DNA of 64,000 nucleotides from NCBI RefSeq assembly GCF_028476545.1, contig NW_026733073.1:124001-188000 (forward strand), written 5' to 3'. The notes under the pieces were generated by a model. That model was given only the letters and a program-made list of their open reading frames with translations, made no database searches and was not told the origin of the DNA. The DNA comes from Physella acuta. Taxonomy: Eukaryota > Mollusca > Gastropoda > Physidae. The first letter of the stretch is position 1; each line of letters opens with the position of its first letter. A program made the translations under genes and the position numbers. Positions 10,362 through 22,128 of this stretch are shown here, in pieces.

Positions 10362-13010
10362 ATGGCAAGCAGTTCGGTTGGAGTAGTGATTCTATTCTCT
10401 CTCTTCTGTGTAAGAGAGCTACAATCAGAAAGTATCAGACAGTTTCAGACGTACCACGACAGTACAGGTCCTACGTTCAAAGTGACGAACACACCCTGTC
10501 AGCAGACAAATAACATACTGGACGTCATCATAAACTGTACACGGGTTTCATTGGATCGTGTTAATTCAAGTTGGTTTCCTCTAAATACAACCGTTATTTT
10601 CTTGGATTACAATCTTTTGACTGAATTAGAAAACGACACGTTTAAAAACGTAACACAGTTACGTTTGTTAAGTATAAGATATAATAAAATATACAAGATG
10701 CATACAAATACATTTTCTGGCCTTATGAATCTGGAAGTCCTAAACCTAGAGTATAATGCTCTAAAATTTGATAACAATAGCTATCCAGACGGCATATTTT
10801 CTCCACTCATTAATTTAAAAGAACTCTATCTGAGGCAAGACCAACATTGTAACATGAGTGAATACCCCTCATGTTTTCTTTGTCCAGTAACAAATCTGAC
10901 CACTCTGTCTATAGACAGTGTAGGAGAAACGGTCAACTTTGGACCAGAGTTTAAACATCTGGCTACACTCTCAAATCTCAATGTGTGGGTTTGTTCTCGG
11001 TATATCATCGGATACACATTTATAAACTTGAATCATCTGACAAAATTGGAAATAGATGGTAATTATTATTTGTCTACCTTTAGTGATATGGCCCTAATAC
11101 ATTTAACATTGTTAGACACCTTTCGATTACGTATGGCTCATTTAGGGAATATGCATGCGCTTGGCATTCTAAAGCCTCTGGTTGGCAGGAGTATGTCAGT
11201 GATCAGTTTAAACAGTGTTTTCTTAGCTGCTCGTGAAACTGTTTCTAGTCACCATATGCAAGATGGCGTCCTCGATGCTGAAAAAACAAAATACCTTCTA
11301 CAAATTTGTGTCCGCAGATTTGAATTCACTCGTTCTTTTCTTCGTATACTGGAACAGGATGCTTTATTTAGTGAAACATGGCATTTGTGCCTGAAATATC
11401 TCGACCTATCGGAAAATAGATGGATTGGAACTAATATAGGGTATGTGAGAGTATTAACTTTAAGAAGCTTAGAAAGTATTTACGTCGCTAATTTTCTAAA
11501 TTTTCCCACAACACCAACAAAGTTTAAATTATCTAAAAACTATTTGTCAGAAAATAACCTTCTACTCCAGTCAAACTCACAGCAAAGTCAAAATGAGATT
11601 ATTTCAGTGCATAAAAACAATAGTATAGAGAATGTCACTAATATACCGAGACATGAAAGATTTAGCAAAAACCAAAACGCTAAAAAACTAAGAGGTTTAA
11701 TATTTTATGGCGCCGGATCATTAAATTATATAAACATAGTGAGATTTTTGGAAAACACCTATTTGATGATAAATATCTCATTTGTTGGAATGGAAAATGC
11801 AGAGTATTTGGATGCGAGAGATACTGGATTTAGACTCGCTTATGGTAAATTTGAAGGTTTGACCGGGCTTAAAACTTTATTAGGTTCAGGAAACGATTTA
11901 TCGGCTTTTTCTCCAACATTTTTAGACTCATTTTCAGCTGTCGAAAATTTAGCTTTGGCAAACTGCATGTTTGACGTAAATAACTTTCAACTAAATAGTT
12001 TAAGAATTTTTATAAATTTAAAATTGCTGAAGCGTCTAGATTTATCTTTAAATGCTCTGACTTTTCTCACGCAAAATACTTTTTCTACTAACCCTAACTT
12101 GACAGAACTTTATCTGGCAACCAACAGGTTTACTGAAATTCCTTTCAACCTTAAGCTGACACCAAACTTGCAGGTACTTGACCTTAGTGAAAATGCTATT
12201 TCGACATTAGAGGAAGCCATAACAATGGAACTTGATGAATTGGCTCAGAAAAATGGAAAATTCAGTTTGAGATTAGCCGGAAACGTTTTATCATGTGGTT
12301 GTGAGAACTTCCGTTTTATCAAATGGATTCTTACAACAATCGTAGAAATAGATTTTGATTCAAATTTGATGTGCGTCAACGAATCTGGTTTGTATTCTCA
12401 TCTAGATAAACATTGGAATGTTGGTACATTTTGGCGTCAGTGTGTGGGTCAGCAATATCTTTATGTCTCTGTTGTTATTTTGTGCGTCATCCTTATAATA
12501 TTTTTGGTGTCTTTTGTCGTCATGCGGTGTAAACTGTACATTGTGGCTTATGTTGCTCATATACTTGGCACTGTAACACGTAAGAGATTAACAGATTTTC
12601 AAAACCACGTATTTATTGTTTCATCTCCCAATGACGACTTTGTTACAGATTTAAGCAACTACTTAAAGCAAACTTTTTTTCTGAACACTCGAGACTCCAG
12701 TGATCTTGAACCAGGACGTCCAGAATATGAAGATTTGTTTGCTGAGATCAACGCCACCTGGCGTATAATTCTAGTTGTAACTGTTGAGTTTTTTCACGAC
12801 AATAATTTCCAGATGCTCTACACCCTGGTGTTGAACAGTATGTCACATGACAACCCGGGAAAGGTGCTTCTACTTTATGAAAGAAACGTACAGCTAAATG
12901 TGGATTTAATTAACGCGATTGGTGAAGATAATATCCGCGAAGTACCATTATGGCAGCTGTCACCAAATATGGATGAATTTTTGTATGAAAGAATATTTAT
13001 TGAATGTTGA
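10362..13010 (+). CDS. Toll-like receptor-type protein TLR-2 (882 aa)
   Basis: Intact LRR-TM-TIR receptor. A signal peptide (residues 1 to about 23, core VGVVILFSLFCV) is followed by an N-terminal cysteine region, LRRs, the LRRCT motif LSCGCENFRFIKWI, a membrane span at about 699-721 and a TIR domain from about 749 to 882. TIR box 1 is HVFIVSS. The BB loop reads SDLEPGR, so proline and glycine of the canonical RDxxPG are kept. The final box is VPLWQLSPNMDEF, standing where FW normally lies. It is 15-16 residues longer than TLR-1 and TLR-5, mainly in the central linker between LRR blocks (residues about 395-450). The central LRRs are the most divergent of the cluster, while both ends are nearly identical to the sisters. 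The ATG context ACCATGG is good. Ligand unknown. Confidence 0.92.
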   Translation: MASSSVGVVILFSLFCVRELQSESIRQFQTYHDSTGPTFKVTNTPCQQTNNILDVIINCTRVSLDRVNSSWFPLNTTVIFLDYNLLTELENDTFKNVTQLRLLSIRYNKIYKMHTNTFSGLMNLEVLNLEYNALKFDNNSYPDGIFSPLINLKELYLRQDQHCNMSEYPSCFLCPVTNLTTLSIDSVGETVNFGPEFKHLATLSNLNVWVCSRYIIGYTFINLNHLTKLEIDGNYYLSTFSDMALIHLTLLDTFRLRMAHLGNMHALGILKPLVGRSMSVISLNSVFLAARETVSSHHMQDGVLDAEKTKYLLQICVRRFEFTRSFLRILEQDALFSETWHLCLKYLDLSENRWIGTNIGYVRVLTLRSLESIYVANFLNFPTTPTKFKLSKNYLSENNLLLQSNSQQSQNEIISVHKNNSIENVTNIPRHERFSKNQNAKKLRGLIFYGAGSLNYINIVRFLENTYLMINISFVGMENAEYLDARDTGFRLAYGKFEGLTGLKTLLGSGNDLSAFSPTFLDSFSAVENLALANCMFDVNNFQLNSLRIFINLKLLKRLDLSLNALTFLTQNTFSTNPNLTELYLATNRFTEIPFNLKLTPNLQVLDLSENAISTLEEAITMELDELAQKNGKFSLRLAGNVLSCGCENFRFIKWILTTIVEIDFDSNLMCVNESGLYSHLDKHWNVGTFWRQCVGQQYLYVSVVILCVILIIFLVSFVVMRCKLYIVAYVAHILGTVTRKRLTDFQNHVFIVSSPNDDFVTDLSNYLKQTFFLNTRDSSDLEPGRPEYEDLFAEINATWRIILVVTVEFFHDNNFQMLYTLVLNSMSHDNPGKVLLLYERNVQLNVDLINAIGEDNIREVPLWQLSPNMDEFLYERIFIEC

Positions 13011-13109
13011 TGGGATATCAGTAGCAGAAAGACCCTGTATATCAAAATGTGTCATTAATTTTTGTATGATAAAATATGTTATTGATTACCAATGCAATAT
13101 TGTATACTA

Positions 13110-13115
13110 AATAAA
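13110..13115 (+). terminator. Candidate poly(A) signal of TLR-2 (AATAAA)
   Basis: AATAAA about 100 bp after the TLR-2 stop. The corresponding position behind TLR-1 reads ACTAAAAGTT, so the hexamer is not conserved. Confidence 0.45.
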
Positions 13116-13534
13116 CTTCATTAATTTTTGTTTTCGATAGTTCATAATAACTAATACACGATAACTAAAGCTTTTAAAATTATATTTCTCAAATATTATG
13201 AATAGTTGTGTGATAAAATTGATTACCTTCTGTACGTAGTATACATTTTTCGGGAGCGACAATTAAAGAACTACAACATTGCTATTTTAAAATTTAAAAT
13301 TATTTACCCCTGCTTTAAAGCCTACATAGAAAAAGGAACTTGACCTAAATTATTTTATTACTTCATGAAATGCATTGTCCTGTTTAGAGATCAGCGCAAG
13401 TTTGAATTTTGTTTGCGTGAATGAAGGCTTTCTTTGTGATCACAGTTTTTATGATTAACTGGATCATTTTCTTTAATAAATTCTTTGGTCTCACACGATA
13501 TCTTTTATTTCAGCTAAAAGCAATTTCTTCTAAA

Positions 13535-13610
13535 AATGTATGTCAACATAAGGATACCCCAGGGCCATTATTTTTTTCCATGTATACGAATGACTTTTCA
13601 TTTAAAATTA
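13535..13610 (+). mobile_element. LINE scrap shared with the TLR-1 flank
   Basis: It reads GTATGTCAACATAAGGATAC, then text for a decayed GxPQGxxxxPLFF and YTNDF. It is homologous to about 3,207-3,275 behind TLR-1 but stops much earlier. The insertion therefore predates the duplication of the two cassettes. Confidence 0.55.
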
Positions 13611-14056
13611 ACTATGATCAGTGTTGTGAATGGAATAAGAAATATATCAGCGCCGTCCTGTCTCATTTCTCTATTGGATAGTAGTACGTTGTTCGTCAAC
13701 TGTGTGATATAAATATGTTAATATTGTAAAATTATTTCTTTATTCCATATTTTACTACTATGCCTTTAATATTTATTAGAAAGTATTTGATATATTTTGT
13801 ATTTAATAAAGGCCAAAGTGAAAAAAAAGGCTTACCATTGTAAACGTTCAAAATATAGTTTATTCTTATCCCTATTCTTATTTCTATTCCTCTTCTTAAT
13901 CTTCTTATTTTTATTCTTATTAATATTATTACTATTATAATTATATTTATTATCTTTATTATATTATCATTATTTTCTTATTTTTATTTTTATTATTATT
14001 AAAATCATTATTATTATTACATATTTATATAGAGTATATAAAATATCTACTTTCAT

Positions 14057-15285
14057 CAGTCCCCTCTCTTTAAGTGTGTCGGAAAAAAGTAAGGGTGTAT
14101 CCTATCTGGAACATAATAAACTTCATCGAGGGTTAGCAAAACATTATTATGCCATTAACATTATACTAGTTTAAAAGCTACGTAATATATTGAAAATTAG
14201 AGATTTTGATAAAGATGGTGTTACATTTTGTTTTTAAACTTCAAGATGTTGGCAAAGCAAAATTTTAAAATGTAGCGCTTACCACGAGTTCAAATAAATA
14301 TCAAGTAAAGTATCGTATTGTTGCCTTCTTCACATTAATAAGAGCTAGTAATTGAATGGTGTGTGTGGGGATGTGTATAAAAGATGTGTACGTGGGACGG
14401 ATCACTGAGTGTGTGTGGGGATGTGTATAAAAGATGTGTACGTGGGACAGATCACTGAGTGTGTGTGGGGATGTGTATAAAAGATGTGTACGTGGGACGG
14501 ATCACTGAGTGTGTGTGGTACGGTAGTATTGCTCGAGGTCGGGTGTGTTGACGTGTTTGTTGCTGTACGTAGTTAACAAGGGTAACAAGGGAAGCAACTA
14601 TTTAAGTGACAGTAGGTGTGTTGTGCACGGTAGGACGGAGTTGTGTAACGAGGAATACGGATGGCGTTGGAAATCACGGTTGGCAGTGAGAAGTAGCTTG
14701 TTGTTACTATGTACAGATAAATAGATGATTAAAAAAAATTTAATTTAACCTCTAATAATTTATTTTGGTGTGACCCAACACGGTTGGTACAAAGGGCGCC
14801 CGCACAGTGTGGTCTTAAAGACATTGACATGAGTTAAACGTGGAGATCACAACTAAGATGTTATTTCTTGTCACATTTATTTATTTATTTCTTATAGACA
14901 TCGATGCTTCTCAACACATGCCTTCATGTATTCGATCAAACGCGATGAACATCAGCACATCGATAAAAAACAACCAAATACTTGGTCTGACTTACAACAT
15001 TGCTTGATCGTGTAATCTAACATCTCAAGTCACTATTAATTTTTTGCTTTGCCAAATACTATGCCTGGACAATTACAAAATAACTGTGAGTTTCTGTAAT
15101 AATGAAATCAATAGTAGAATTATCTTATTTACCTGTCTGACAAAGGTTAATTTTACATTTTCTTGGATCTTTGCGGTAGATTTAGGAGTCGGGATGAAAA
15201 CCGGACAAGTGAAGGTAGAGTACAGCAAAAAGATTGTTTTACAGATAAACAATTATGTTTCTACTATATGATTATACAATATTAA

Positions 15286-15288
<3 letters not shown>
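14057..15288. other. Paralogous spacer downstream of TLR-2
   Basis: About 14,057-14,360 and 14,510-14,780 align with about 4,260-4,575 and 4,640-4,930 behind TLR-1. About 14,790-15,450 has no counterpart there and appears to be an inserted block containing the TA tract. Short ORFs here are not convincing. Confidence 0.5.
14361..14510 (+). repeat. Three tandem 50-bp copies
   Basis: The unit begins GTGTGTGGGGATGTGTATAA and is repeated at 14,361, 14,411 and 14,461, differing by one base. The TLR-1 flank has a single, shorter counterpart, so this is a local expansion after duplication. Confidence 0.9.

Positions 15289-15352
<64 letters not shown>
15289..15352. repeat. (TA)n microsatellite
   Basis: Uninterrupted alternating AT of about 64 bp. 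Confidence 0.97.
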
Positions 15353-15355
<3 letters not shown>

Positions 15356-15964
15356 GTTAGCTGTTGATAGATATAGGCCTACCGATTTTATCTTATTCTG
15401 TTATAAAAGGAGAAGCTATTTATCTTCATGTGCACTTCACCTTCTTGCCCCTGTAGGCAGAGATCCTGGACTAGACAAAGAAACCCCAGTGGGCCATTCA
15501 AACTTTTAGGTTCTGTGTGTCAGGGGTTGACACATAATCTACCTCGCTAGTTGAAATTTGACCTAATGACGCCATTGCTTCAGAGTCCTATTTAAAACAA
15601 TGCTATAAATTAAAAAACAAGTTAATTAAAAAGTCTAGTGACAATTTTAGCGCAATTTCCTTATGTTATCTAAAAATAGCTCTGTCGTAGCGTAAATCAA
15701 GAGCAGGGTTAGTAAAACCATTGGTTAGTTATTAAAACGTTTTTTATTAAATAAACCTAACTACTAACTAAACTAAGCACCTTGAAATCAAGAGCAGGGT
15801 TATTAAAACCATTGGTTAGTTGAACTTGATTATCAACATGATAATCATTAAGATGATAGATCTCTACTTCCGGCATGTATATACAACCACACCACACGCG
15901 TCATCACGTTCAATAGATGCGTCATCGCGTTCCATGGCTGCGCCATCACGTTCAGTAGGCGCGC
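15353..15964. other. Paralogous spacer, no gene seen
   Basis: About 15,450-15,600 matches 4,925-5,060 and 36,195-36,480 (GACTAGACAAAGAAACCCCA and GACCTAATGACGCCAT). About 15,620-15,690 is a fragment of the family C MITE end, placed close to the full copy at 15,965. Confidence 0.5.
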
Positions 15965-16482
15965 AAGTTAATTAAAAAAGTCTAGTGACATTTATGCGCA
16001 ATTTCCTTATGTTATCTAAAAATAGCTCTGACGTATAATGATGGGGTGCGTTCAAGCTAGAAGAGCGATCGGTTTTTAGGTGTTTATGTAATTTTAAAAT
16101 TTGTGACCGAACGAGAGGATATTTTTGAAAACTTTCTTCGGCAATATTGTTCTAAATTATGGCAGGAATCGATTGGTACATGTTTCAAGTCGCTAAGTGG
16201 TCTGGTTGCCGAGATATGGGCCAAAAACTGCATTTTTTCGAGGTTTTTTGGCTTTTACGGGAAATACATGAAAGAAACCCGGAATTTTTATGGCCTATGC
16301 TCATTCTCGTAACTTGCTTAACATAATTGCTTTTGGAACTAGTCATCGATATTGCTTCGTTGAGGAGGAGATACGACTTAAAGCCCGGACACACATTCAT
16401 CCATTCATTCATCCATCCATCCATTCCCAGAAATGACGAGTTAATAAACGCAATTCTCCAGAATGGAAATTGCGCTAAAAAA
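15965..16482 (+). mobile_element. MITE family C, copy C1
   Basis: The ends carry inverted GCGCAATTTCC / GGAAATTGCGC. One end has the extra block GTCTAGTGACATTTATGCGC; the other has CCAGAATGGAAATTGCGCTA. It includes an internal (CATC)n tract at about 16,400-16,428. Copies in inverted orientation occur at 27,332-27,846 and 35,065-35,637. No transposase is encoded. Confidence 0.7.
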
Positions 16483-17254
16483 CATTGCATAATTTACATT
16501 GGTCGCTGTCGTGAGGATCAATTGATATTTTTCGTTGTTACACGTTGATAAACAGAATGAATACAGCAGGGTAGTTTCTTTAAAACTGTGGATAGATCAG
16601 TTACAGCATGTTGCGTAAGTTTTGTAAACAGCACAGCTAGAGCAATGCCTACCAGGTGACTAGTTAACAATTTGCATTCTTTAAACGACGGTGTAGTAGA
16701 CCGTGACGTGTACTTAGACAACCTCGGACAATCTGTCATTATGAACAAAGGAGTTTAAAAACAACTGGCTGATCATTTGCCTGCTACTTCTGGAGAGAAA
16801 ATCTCAGTCGCAAACTGACCACACATTGCTGTTTGACCACACATTGTAGTTATCTAAGTCATTTAGCATTGGTTAATTTTAAAAAATAACAGTGGTCTTA
16901 AATTTTAAACAGGTAGGCCTACGTGAATGTCATTTTTTGGATTATAGATATTTAATAAGCAGACACTAAATATGGCTTTTATTTTTTTAGTGGTAATTGT
17001 TAGTTAATTTTATGCCCTCTTTAAAATGCATAATGTCTTGTATTCAAAAGCATAATAATTAAACACTCAAAAACGTTTAAAATACTATTTTAAAAGTACA
17101 CACCGTCGTTCCCGTCAGTAAGCAGGACGCATAACGCGGTCGTCAGACACATATGATTGTATGTCTTTGTCAACCTTCTGGTCAGTTCCAAAATTCCGTT
17201 TAGTTTTTTTATAGTTTATTATTACTAGCAGTATATTCAGTAGATTGTAGCTGC
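16483..17254. other. Paralogous spacer upstream of TLR-3
   Basis: 16,485-16,760 aligns with 5,255-5,560 (shared AAACAGCACAGCTAGAGCAA). The remainder is AT-rich with no credible gene. Confidence 0.5.
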
Positions 17255-17440
17255 TAAAGTAAAAGTAAAGTCCCCTTTCAAATCTGACGATGTATGGAGC
17301 AAGGGAAGTAAAGTTCACTTGTTTCTATGACCTCGGCATATGAAGTGATACTGTGGTCAGTACTATGCCCAGCTGTCTTTACTTGATGTGAGTTAGGTAC
17401 CCATCGGAGCTAGGTGTACTCGAGACTTAGGGGATAGCAG
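17255..17440 (+). mobile_element. SINE-like interspersed repeat, copy 1
   Basis: It contains AAGTTCACTTGTTTCTATGA, then GTGGTCAGTACTATGCCCAG, then GTGAGTTAGGTACCCATCGG. An opposite-strand copy with the same order lies at 22,775-22,935. The size and dispersed copies fit a SINE, but the pol III head is not clear. Confidence 0.5.
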
Positions 17441-17946
17441 TCAACTGCGTCCACTAGGCTGGTTGCTAGTGTCTATCTTGATTTTTCTGTAGGTTGTGTT
17501 ATATCTCAATTATACGGTCTAAAAGCAGTAAGAACAGAATACATCCTTGTCTGGTTACTCTCTACTTAAATATATCTGTAATATGCAATCGAAAGCTTTC
17601 TCAGAATAAAACATAATGTTTATAAGGTTTATTGTTTTCATAATATTATTCCAGTATTTATCTCTCGGATATATGTTTCGTTTATTTTCTTTAGAATCAT
17701 CGTGCACAAAATATGCTAGTTATTAATATAAATCTTTTGTTTTTAAAGAAGTTTTTGGTTAACCTCTTTTTTCAGCTTAACTATAAGCCCAATTTTTTAA
17801 AAAATATTGTAAACCACACATAAGTACGATAGGTATCATATTGTGATCCATGATTAAACTCCCTCAACCCTTCCGTCAACAAGCACACACAACTACGCTT
17901 TAACTGTGTAACTGCAAATAATATCATTACAAATTATTTTTTAAAC
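17441..17946 (+). other. 5' flank of TLR-3
   Basis: About 17,460-17,570 resembles 9,680-9,790 upstream of TLR-2, including AGAACAGAATACATCCTTGT. Nearer the gene the sequence diverges from the other copies. Confidence 0.45.
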
Positions 17947-17973
17947 AGATACGTTCACAACAATAAAACGCCC
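17947..17973 (+). other. 3' splice site and 25-nt leader of TLR-3
   Basis: TTTTTTAAACAG ends at 17,948, and 25 nt later comes the ATG at 17,974. The leader differs in several bases from the others but its length is identical. Confidence 0.68.
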
Positions 17974-20619
17974 ATGATGAAAGGTACGGTTGCTGTGGTG
18001 ATTCTATTCTGCCTCTTCTGTGTTAGAGAGCTACAAGCAGAAAGTATCAGACAGTTTCAGACGTACCACGACAGTACAGGTCCTACTTTCAAATTGACGA
18101 ACACACCCTGTCAGCAGACAAATAGCATACTGGACGTCACCATAAACTGTACAAGTCTTTCATTGGATCGTATTAATTCAAGTTGGTTCCCATTAAATAC
18201 AACAGTTATTTTCTTGGATTACAGTCTTTTGACTGAATTAGAAAACGACACGTTTAAAAACATAACAAACTTACGTTTGTTAAGTTTGAGTAATAATAAA
18301 ATATATACGATGCATACAAATGCATTTTCCGGCCTTACGAATCTGGAAGTCCTAAACCTAGAGTATAATGCTCTGGAGTTTGATAACAACAGCTATCCAG
18401 ACGGCATATTTTCTCCACTCATTAATTTAAAGGAACTCTATCTGATACAAGACCAAGATTACATCAAGAGTGAATACCCCTCATGTTTTCTTTGTCCACT
18501 AAAAAATCTGACCACTCTGTCTATAGACAGTGTAGGAGAAACGGTCAACTTTGGACCAGAGTTTAAAAAACTTGATAAACTCACCAATTTTTTTCTGACT
18601 GTTTGTTCATATTACATTATTGAAAGTACTTTTAAAAACTTAAATCATTTGAGGCAATTAGCAATAGATGGCGTCAGCTCTAATTTTAACAACATGGCCC
18701 TCGCCTATTTGCCTTTGTTAGATAGCTTTACGTTCAGCAGTAGTGAAAATGTCGCAAAAAAACATGTCTTGCATATCCTTCAACCGCTAGTAGGAAGGAA
18801 CATGTCTATGGTCAGATTTTATAGAGTTTTTGGAAATCCCCCTGGGGAAATTTCTAGTAACTCAATTAATGATGGTGTTCTCGATTTAGAGAAAATGAAG
18901 TACCTTCTACAAATTTGTGTCCGTAGATTTGAATTCGTCCATTCTTTTCTCTTCATTTTGGAACAAACCGCTTTAATTAGTGAAACTTGGCATTCGTGTC
19001 TGAAATATTTGGACCTGTCAGAAAATCGGTGGATGGGAAGTAAAATAGCTTTTTTTAGATTATTTTCTTTAAGAAGCTTAGAGAATGTATATTTTTATGG
19101 TGTTTCAGAAGACGCGACAGGATCAAGTAAGTTTAAAATACCCGACAAATATGTGTCTAAAAATAAACTATTACACCAATTAAAGACACAGCAAAACCAA
19201 CATGTAATTATTTCTAAAAATAATGACAGCACAACACAATATGACATTAACATTGAGAGAGGAGAAATGATTGCCATGAATAATAACAACACGAAATTAA
19301 GAGGTTTTATATTTTATGGAGCCAGATCAATAAAATATTTATGCATTCGGAATTTAATAAATGACGCTGGGCTAAATGTTAATATATCTTTTGTTAGTTC
19401 TGAAAATTTAGAATACCTTGATCTCACTGATAATGGATTTATATATCCTACGGGAAAGATTCAAGGTTTAACGGGACTCAAAACATTGTTATCTTCAGGA
19501 AACGATTTCTCGGATTTTTCTCCCACATTTTTAGACTCCTTTTCAGCTGTCGAAAATTTAGCTTTGGCAAATTGCAGATTTGACTTAAATAGTTTTCAAT
19601 CTAACAGCTTAAGAATTTTTAAGAATTTAAAATTGTTGAAGCGTCTAGATTTATCTTTAAATTCTCTGAGTTTTCTCGCACAAAATACTTTTTCTACTAA
19701 CCAACAAATGACAGAACTTTATTTGGCAACAAACAGGTTTACTGAAATTCCTTTCGATCTTAAGCTGACGCCAAACTTGAAGGTTCTCGATCTTAGTGAA
19801 AATGCTATTTCGACATTAAATGAAAAAGTAACAATGGAACTTGATGCACTGGCTGAGAGAAATGGAAATTTAAGTTTGAGATTGGCCGGAAACGTTTTAT
19901 CATGTGGTTGTGAGAACTTCTATTTCATCAAATGGATTCTTACAACAAATGTAGATATAGATTTTGATTCCAAATTGGTGTGTGTCAACGAATCTGGTTT
20001 GTATTCTCATCTAGATAAACATTTGAATGTTGGTACATTTTGGCGTCAGTGTATGGGTCAGCAATATCTTTATGTCTCTGCTGTTTTTTTGTGCATCATC
20101 GCTATAATATTTTTGGGGTCTTTTGTCGTCATGCGGTGTAAGCTGTACATTGTGGCTTACGTTGCTCAAATACTTGGTACTGTACCACGTAGGAGATTAA
20201 CAGATTTTCAAAACCACGTATTTATAGTTTCATCTCCCAATGAAGGTTTTGTTACAGTTTTAAGCAACTACTTAAAACAAACTTTTTTTCTAAACACTCG
20301 AGACTCCAGAGATCTTGAGCCAGGGCGTCCAGAATATGAAGATTTCTTTGCTGAGATCAACGCCACCTGGCGTGTAATTCTAGTTGTAACTGTTGAGTTT
20401 TTTCACGACAATAATTTCCAGATGCTCTTCACACTGGTATTGAACAGTATGTCACATGACAACCCGGGAAAGGTGCTTCTACTTTATGAAAGAAACGTAC
20501 AGCTAAATGTGGATTTAATTAACGCGATTGGTGAAGATAATATTCTCGAAGTTCCATTATGGCAGCTGACACCAAATATGGATGAGTTTTTGTATGATAG
20601 AATTTTTGTTGATTACTAA
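17974..20619 (+). CDS. Toll-like receptor-type protein TLR-3 (881 aa)
   Basis: Intact LRR-TM-TIR receptor starting MMKGTVAVVILFCLFC (signal peptide). The LRRCT motif is LSCGCENFYFIKWI. The membrane span is at about 698-720 and the TIR domain from about 748 to 881. This copy keeps the complete BB-loop motif RDLEPG, matching canonical RDxxPG, followed by RPEYEDFFAEINATWRVILV, the equivalent of the helix and strand after the BB loop. Box 1 is HVFIVSS. The central LRR block pairs it with TLR-4, with which it also shares the 3' flank. A candidate AATAAA lies at 20,820-20,825. It is the best candidate in the cluster for a signalling-competent TIR, by motif only. Confidence 0.92.
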   Translation: MMKGTVAVVILFCLFCVRELQAESIRQFQTYHDSTGPTFKLTNTPCQQTNSILDVTINCTSLSLDRINSSWFPLNTTVIFLDYSLLTELENDTFKNITNLRLLSLSNNKIYTMHTNAFSGLTNLEVLNLEYNALEFDNNSYPDGIFSPLINLKELYLIQDQDYIKSEYPSCFLCPLKNLTTLSIDSVGETVNFGPEFKKLDKLTNFFLTVCSYYIIESTFKNLNHLRQLAIDGVSSNFNNMALAYLPLLDSFTFSSSENVAKKHVLHILQPLVGRNMSMVRFYRVFGNPPGEISSNSINDGVLDLEKMKYLLQICVRRFEFVHSFLFILEQTALISETWHSCLKYLDLSENRWMGSKIAFFRLFSLRSLENVYFYGVSEDATGSSKFKIPDKYVSKNKLLHQLKTQQNQHVIISKNNDSTTQYDINIERGEMIAMNNNNTKLRGFIFYGARSIKYLCIRNLINDAGLNVNISFVSSENLEYLDLTDNGFIYPTGKIQGLTGLKTLLSSGNDFSDFSPTFLDSFSAVENLALANCRFDLNSFQSNSLRIFKNLKLLKRLDLSLNSLSFLAQNTFSTNQQMTELYLATNRFTEIPFDLKLTPNLKVLDLSENAISTLNEKVTMELDALAERNGNLSLRLAGNVLSCGCENFYFIKWILTTNVDIDFDSKLVCVNESGLYSHLDKHLNVGTFWRQCMGQQYLYVSAVFLCIIAIIFLGSFVVMRCKLYIVAYVAQILGTVPRRRLTDFQNHVFIVSSPNEGFVTVLSNYLKQTFFLNTRDSRDLEPGRPEYEDFFAEINATWRVILVVTVEFFHDNNFQMLFTLVLNSMSHDNPGKVLLLYERNVQLNVDLINAIGEDNILEVPLWQLTPNMDEFLYDRIFVDY

Positions 20620-22128
20620 ATTGTGATTCGATGTAACTAAATATAGTAAATGTTTGTATATTATTGTCATTCAAAATAATAGACTTAATTACAATGTTTG
20701 AGGGAATATAATTGTGCATGTGAGGTTTTTTTTTTTTGTTCTATTCACGTAAATATTAAAATAATAATATCTAAGTTAAAAGTTTTTGTGTCGCTACTTG
20801 GGTATAAATTCCTCACGAAAATAAATTAATGTATTTCCATTTTCGCATATCTAAAACGTAAAACTACCCAGTGGCGTCGCTAGGTCGGGTGTCACCCGGT
20901 GCGGTCCGCACCCCCACCTCGAGACGCCTCGGTCTCTACCGAGGTCTATTACCAGGTGAATCATTCGGGTATAGGGATGTGTGTCAGTTGGCGGATTATT
21001 GTTCTTGCGTGTAAACACAGAAAATGTATCTACCAAAAGAGTAAACTAATTAGCTTATTTTCGCAACAGCTTTTTTTTATTTCCACTTTTTTTTTCGTTT
21101 GCTTATATTTTGAGTTCTCTGCAACTTTATTTCTATACAGCCTTAAATATAATTAAAATGTTTATATTAAATCATTATTTTACCAATAAAGTTAGTTTGA
21201 AATATTCATTTTGTTTATATTAATTTTAAATTCTATCTAGAATTGGTATTGGAAATCTGATGGAAATAACCCGTAATCTTAAATAATTATTCCAGCTTGA
21301 AAAGATTCAGCAAATTAACCAATTAAAAACAACTTAGCTCAACATCTAACCTCAGTCCTACAGGGAAACAGTAAGTCTTTTTAAGACTGTTGGTTTAAAA
21401 AAAATAATGTCCTGTTTGCTATCGACTCCCTGCGTTCCCGCGACCTCAAAACTAGCGTCACGTTATGCTTGAGTTACCAGTATGTGTTACACAATTCTTC
21501 GAGAAAACAGACACGAATCTATATAGGTTAAGCTATACTTTCATTCCGTTGTGTCACTGACGACCAAGTTTGTTGCTTTATTTGCAGCCATATTCGTTTT
21601 AGTTGCATGCTATAATATAGTCCAATTTATTATATCACATAAACAATTAATATAAGATCATTAGCACCACATATATGAAAAATACAGTTCCCAGAAAGAT
21701 GCGCAACGTGGTAATGCGCAACGGAAAACTGCATACACACACACACACGGAAATATGCGCAAACAGATCAATACTCAAACAGAAAAACGCGCACATTAAA
21801 AAAAAATTGGCACACACAGAAAGTTATAGTGCGTACTTTTCTCTTTGCGCATTTTTAACGACATCAATAAGTATTTAAAGCAGTCTAAAGTGTATACAAA
21901 CTTCTCATACATTACATTATTGCCTTAGCTAAAGAAACTACCAAACTTACAGTTGTAGAATCACTGTAAAACCCTTTCCCTCCCAAATATAACCGGTGGG
22001 AATTACCTGTAAAAAAAACCCACATAACCAAGAACGTAGATTATATCAGTTTTGTTTTTGAGATATTGTATTTTCAATCTAACTTGATATGTATTAGAAA
22101 TCAATTCTTTGAATAAACAGAGGGGTAC
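20620..22128. other. 3' flank of TLR-3, no gene seen
   Basis: 20,620-21,600 aligns with 33,169-34,260 behind TLR-4 and, in part, 42,209-42,740 and 45,336-45,480 behind TLR-5. It contains a scrap like GTGGCGTCGCTAGGTCGGGT (20,873). About 21,720-21,850 has CA and GCGCA-rich simple sequence. Confidence 0.55.

Larger units (their letters stand above)
13011..14056. other. 3' flank of TLR-2
   Basis: Paralogous to the TLR-1 3' flank. It includes a candidate poly(A) signal, a LINE scrap at 13,535-13,610 and TTATT-rich simple sequence at about 13,860-14,030. No gene is seen. Confidence 0.6.
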
